Assembly (NCBI GenBank): GCA_037968895.1
Contig: JBBKWJ010000044.1
Coordinates: forward strand, 1-6,343
DNA: 6,343 nucleotides
DNA from: JBBKWJ01 sp037968895
GTDB taxonomy: Bacteria; Actinomycetota; Acidimicrobiia; Acidimicrobiales; SZUA-35
Reading direction: 5' to 3'
Shown in pieces: positions 5,502 to 6,343 of the stretch (position 1 is the first letter of the stretch; the number at the start of each line of letters is the position of its first letter). The notes beneath the pieces are model-generated. The model did not search any database, was not told where the DNA came from, and worked only from the letters and a program-made list of their open reading frames with translations. The position numbers and the translations under genes are program-made.

Positions 5502-6204
5502 AGTGGGTGAGTAAGCCTTCGGCGGCCAGATAGGCCTCGTCGTTCAGGGTGTCGATGACTCGACGGCCTTGGCCGAAGAGGATGCGGTGCGACGACGCGT
5601 GGTATGGACGAAAGAACATGTCGACGTCGAGTCCGAGAAGCTCAGACAGATAGGCATTGATGACGCCGCCATGGCAGGCGATCACGATTGTCTCGCCGGG
5701 GTGCGACACGATTGCTGACTCGACCGCCCAGCCGACCCGGCGGCGAAAGTCAAGTGAGCGTTCGGTGTGCGGATAGACGTCCCATTTCTTTGTCTGCACG
5801 AACCGCTCACGAATGCCATCGAGCGCCATCTCGCCCAGCAGGTCACTGGGGCGTTGATCTTGCGGCATGTCCTCGAAGAGGCGGATCTCCTCGAGCTCTT
5901 GGATCACTTGCACCTCGAGGTCGTGGTGAGCGGCGATCGCCTTGCCCGTGTCGTTCGCTCGCAGCAGCTGTGAGCTGTAGACCGCAGCGATGGACTTCTC
6001 GGCAAGCCACCGTCCGACGCACTCGGCCTGCTTCTGGCCAGTGTCTGACAGCGGCGGATCGACCCAGTCACCGGCTACCGACGTCTCGGGGTCGGGCCAC
6101 TGCTGTTGCCCATGTCGCACGAAGTACAACGTTCCGGTTTCAGGCTGATCGGTGAGAAAGGCGCGGTCGATAGGAGACGGGGCACGTACGTTGGAAGTTG
6201 ACAC
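5500..6204 (-). CDS. Histidine phosphatase family protein (phosphoglycerate-mutase-like)
   Basis: Soluble phosphatase or mutase of the histidine phosphatase superfamily, 234 residues. The catalytic RHG motif is Arg30-His31-Gly32, with His31 expected to take the phosphate. DPPLSDTGQKQA (49-60) and SSQLLRANDTG (77-87, Arg82) are conserved family blocks. The acidic segment ELEEIRLF (103-110) supplies the likely proton donor. CHGG at 177-180 gives the second active-site His178. No signal peptide or membrane helix is present. The start is GTG at 6204, the first start codon after an upstream in-frame TGA. GGCGAGG lies almost directly before it, so spacing is poor; a TTG at residue 26 just before the core is the alternative. 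The substrate is unknown: such proteins include phosphoglycerate mutases, cobalamin-pathway phosphatases and broad phosphatases. It faces the importer and dehydrogenase genes, and its 3' end touches the IclR remnant. Confidence 0.92.
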   Translation of the reverse strand: MSTSNVRAPSPIDRAFLTDQPETGTLYFVRHGQQQWPDPETSVAGDWVDPPLSDTGQKQAECVGRWLAEKSIAAVYSSQLLRANDTGKAIAAHHDLEVQVIQELEEIRLFEDMPQDQRPSDLLGEMALDGIRERFVQTKKWDVYPHTERSLDFRRRVGWAVESAIVSHPGETIVIACHGGVINAYLSELLGLDVDMFFRPYHASSHRILFGQGRRVIDTLNDEAYLAAEGLLTH

Positions 6205-6265
6205 CTCGCCATGATGGCAGTCGGCGGACCCAATTGGTGGGTGATACGTAAGAAGATTTGATCTC

Positions 6266-6293
6266 GGTCAGGGGTCAGGGGTCAGGGGTCAGG
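6266..6293. repeat. Four perfect tandem copies of GGTCAGG
   Basis: The 7-mer GGTCAGG is repeated four times without error (6266-6272, 6273-6279, 6280-6286, 6287-6293). It lies in the spacer upstream of the phosphatase start, 62 bases from its GTG. There are no spacers between units, so it is a microsatellite-like tract, not a CRISPR. The perfect match of all units suggests recent expansion or slippage. Confidence 0.9.
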
Positions 6294-6307
6294 CTTTTTG
6301 CCAGACC
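6287..6307. repeat. Imperfect hairpin at the end of the GGTCAGG tract
   Basis: GGTCAGGC (6287-6294) and GCCAGACC (6300-6307) form a stem of 4+3 pairs broken by one A-A mismatch, around a TTTTT loop. The last heptamer forms the left arm. The shape resembles REP-type palindromes, some of which are moved by REP-associated tyrosine transposases; none is visible here. It is not a standard terminator because the T-run is in the loop. Confidence 0.5.
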
Positions 6308-6343
6308 TTGGGTTTGAAGAAAAGCGTCTCGCCACGCGCCAGG
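6289..6343 (-). CDS. Possible 3' end of a gene cut by the window edge
   Basis: From the right edge on the minus strand, one frame reads LARGETLFFKPKVWQKA and then TGA at 6289-6291, inside the last GGTCAGG unit. The composition looks protein-like, but the other two frames are also open over this short distance, so the evidence is thin. No family is recognised. Confidence 0.22.
   Translation of the reverse strand, partial: LARGETLFFKPKVWQKA

Noticed and set aside
6266..6293. GGTCAGG tract as a CRISPR array
   Set aside because: Units are 7 bases long and directly adjacent with no spacers.

Overview
The window reads as a piece of a G+C-rich bacterial chromosome, most likely from an actinobacterium-like lineage. 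That guess rests on codon choice, strong AGGAGG-type ribosome binding sites and frequent TTG/GTG starts; nothing in the window fixes the taxon. It holds six well supported genes, one degraded gene and several small repeat or hairpin elements. There are no rRNA or tRNA genes, no CRISPR array and no intact transposase.

Left part (231-3901, + strand): a tightly packed four-gene operon encodes a peptide/opine/nickel-type (Dpp/Opp) ABC importer. It has two inner-membrane permeases (B-type, then C-type) and two cytoplasmic ATPases (D-type, then F-type). The genes overlap or abut (8 bp overlap, 0 bp gap, 14 bp overlap), so they are probably co-transcribed and translationally coupled. The first three use TTG starts. 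No substrate-binding protein gene is visible, so the substrate cannot be named; that gene may lie upstream of base 1 or elsewhere. The first 230 bases hold no convincing gene.

Middle (3902-5110, + strand): a 117-base, A-rich gap contains a possible 36-codon small ORF, a short inverted repeat and a perfect 6-bp hairpin. It leads into a medium-chain zinc alcohol dehydrogenase. This enzyme has a normal structural-zinc lobe and NAD fold, but its catalytic-zinc site has changed at two positions (Cys where Asp is usual, Asp where the His ligand is usual). It could process something brought in by the transporter, but that rests only on proximity.

Right part (5111-6343): a decayed stretch follows. 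It has three degenerate copies of a ~21-bp sequence, then the C-terminal part of an IclR-family regulator on the minus strand, which has an in-frame TAA and no DNA-binding half. This remnant runs into the 3' end of a minus-strand histidine phosphatase (phosphoglycerate-mutase-like) gene. Beyond the phosphatase start is an intergenic tract with four perfect tandem GGTCAGG heptamers and an imperfect hairpin resembling REP-type repeats, next to what may be the last codons of another minus-strand gene cut by the window edge.

No clearly new multi-gene system was found. The best leads are the altered zinc site of the dehydrogenase, the IclR pseudogene with its neighbouring repeats, and the small ORF with hairpin ahead of the dehydrogenase.
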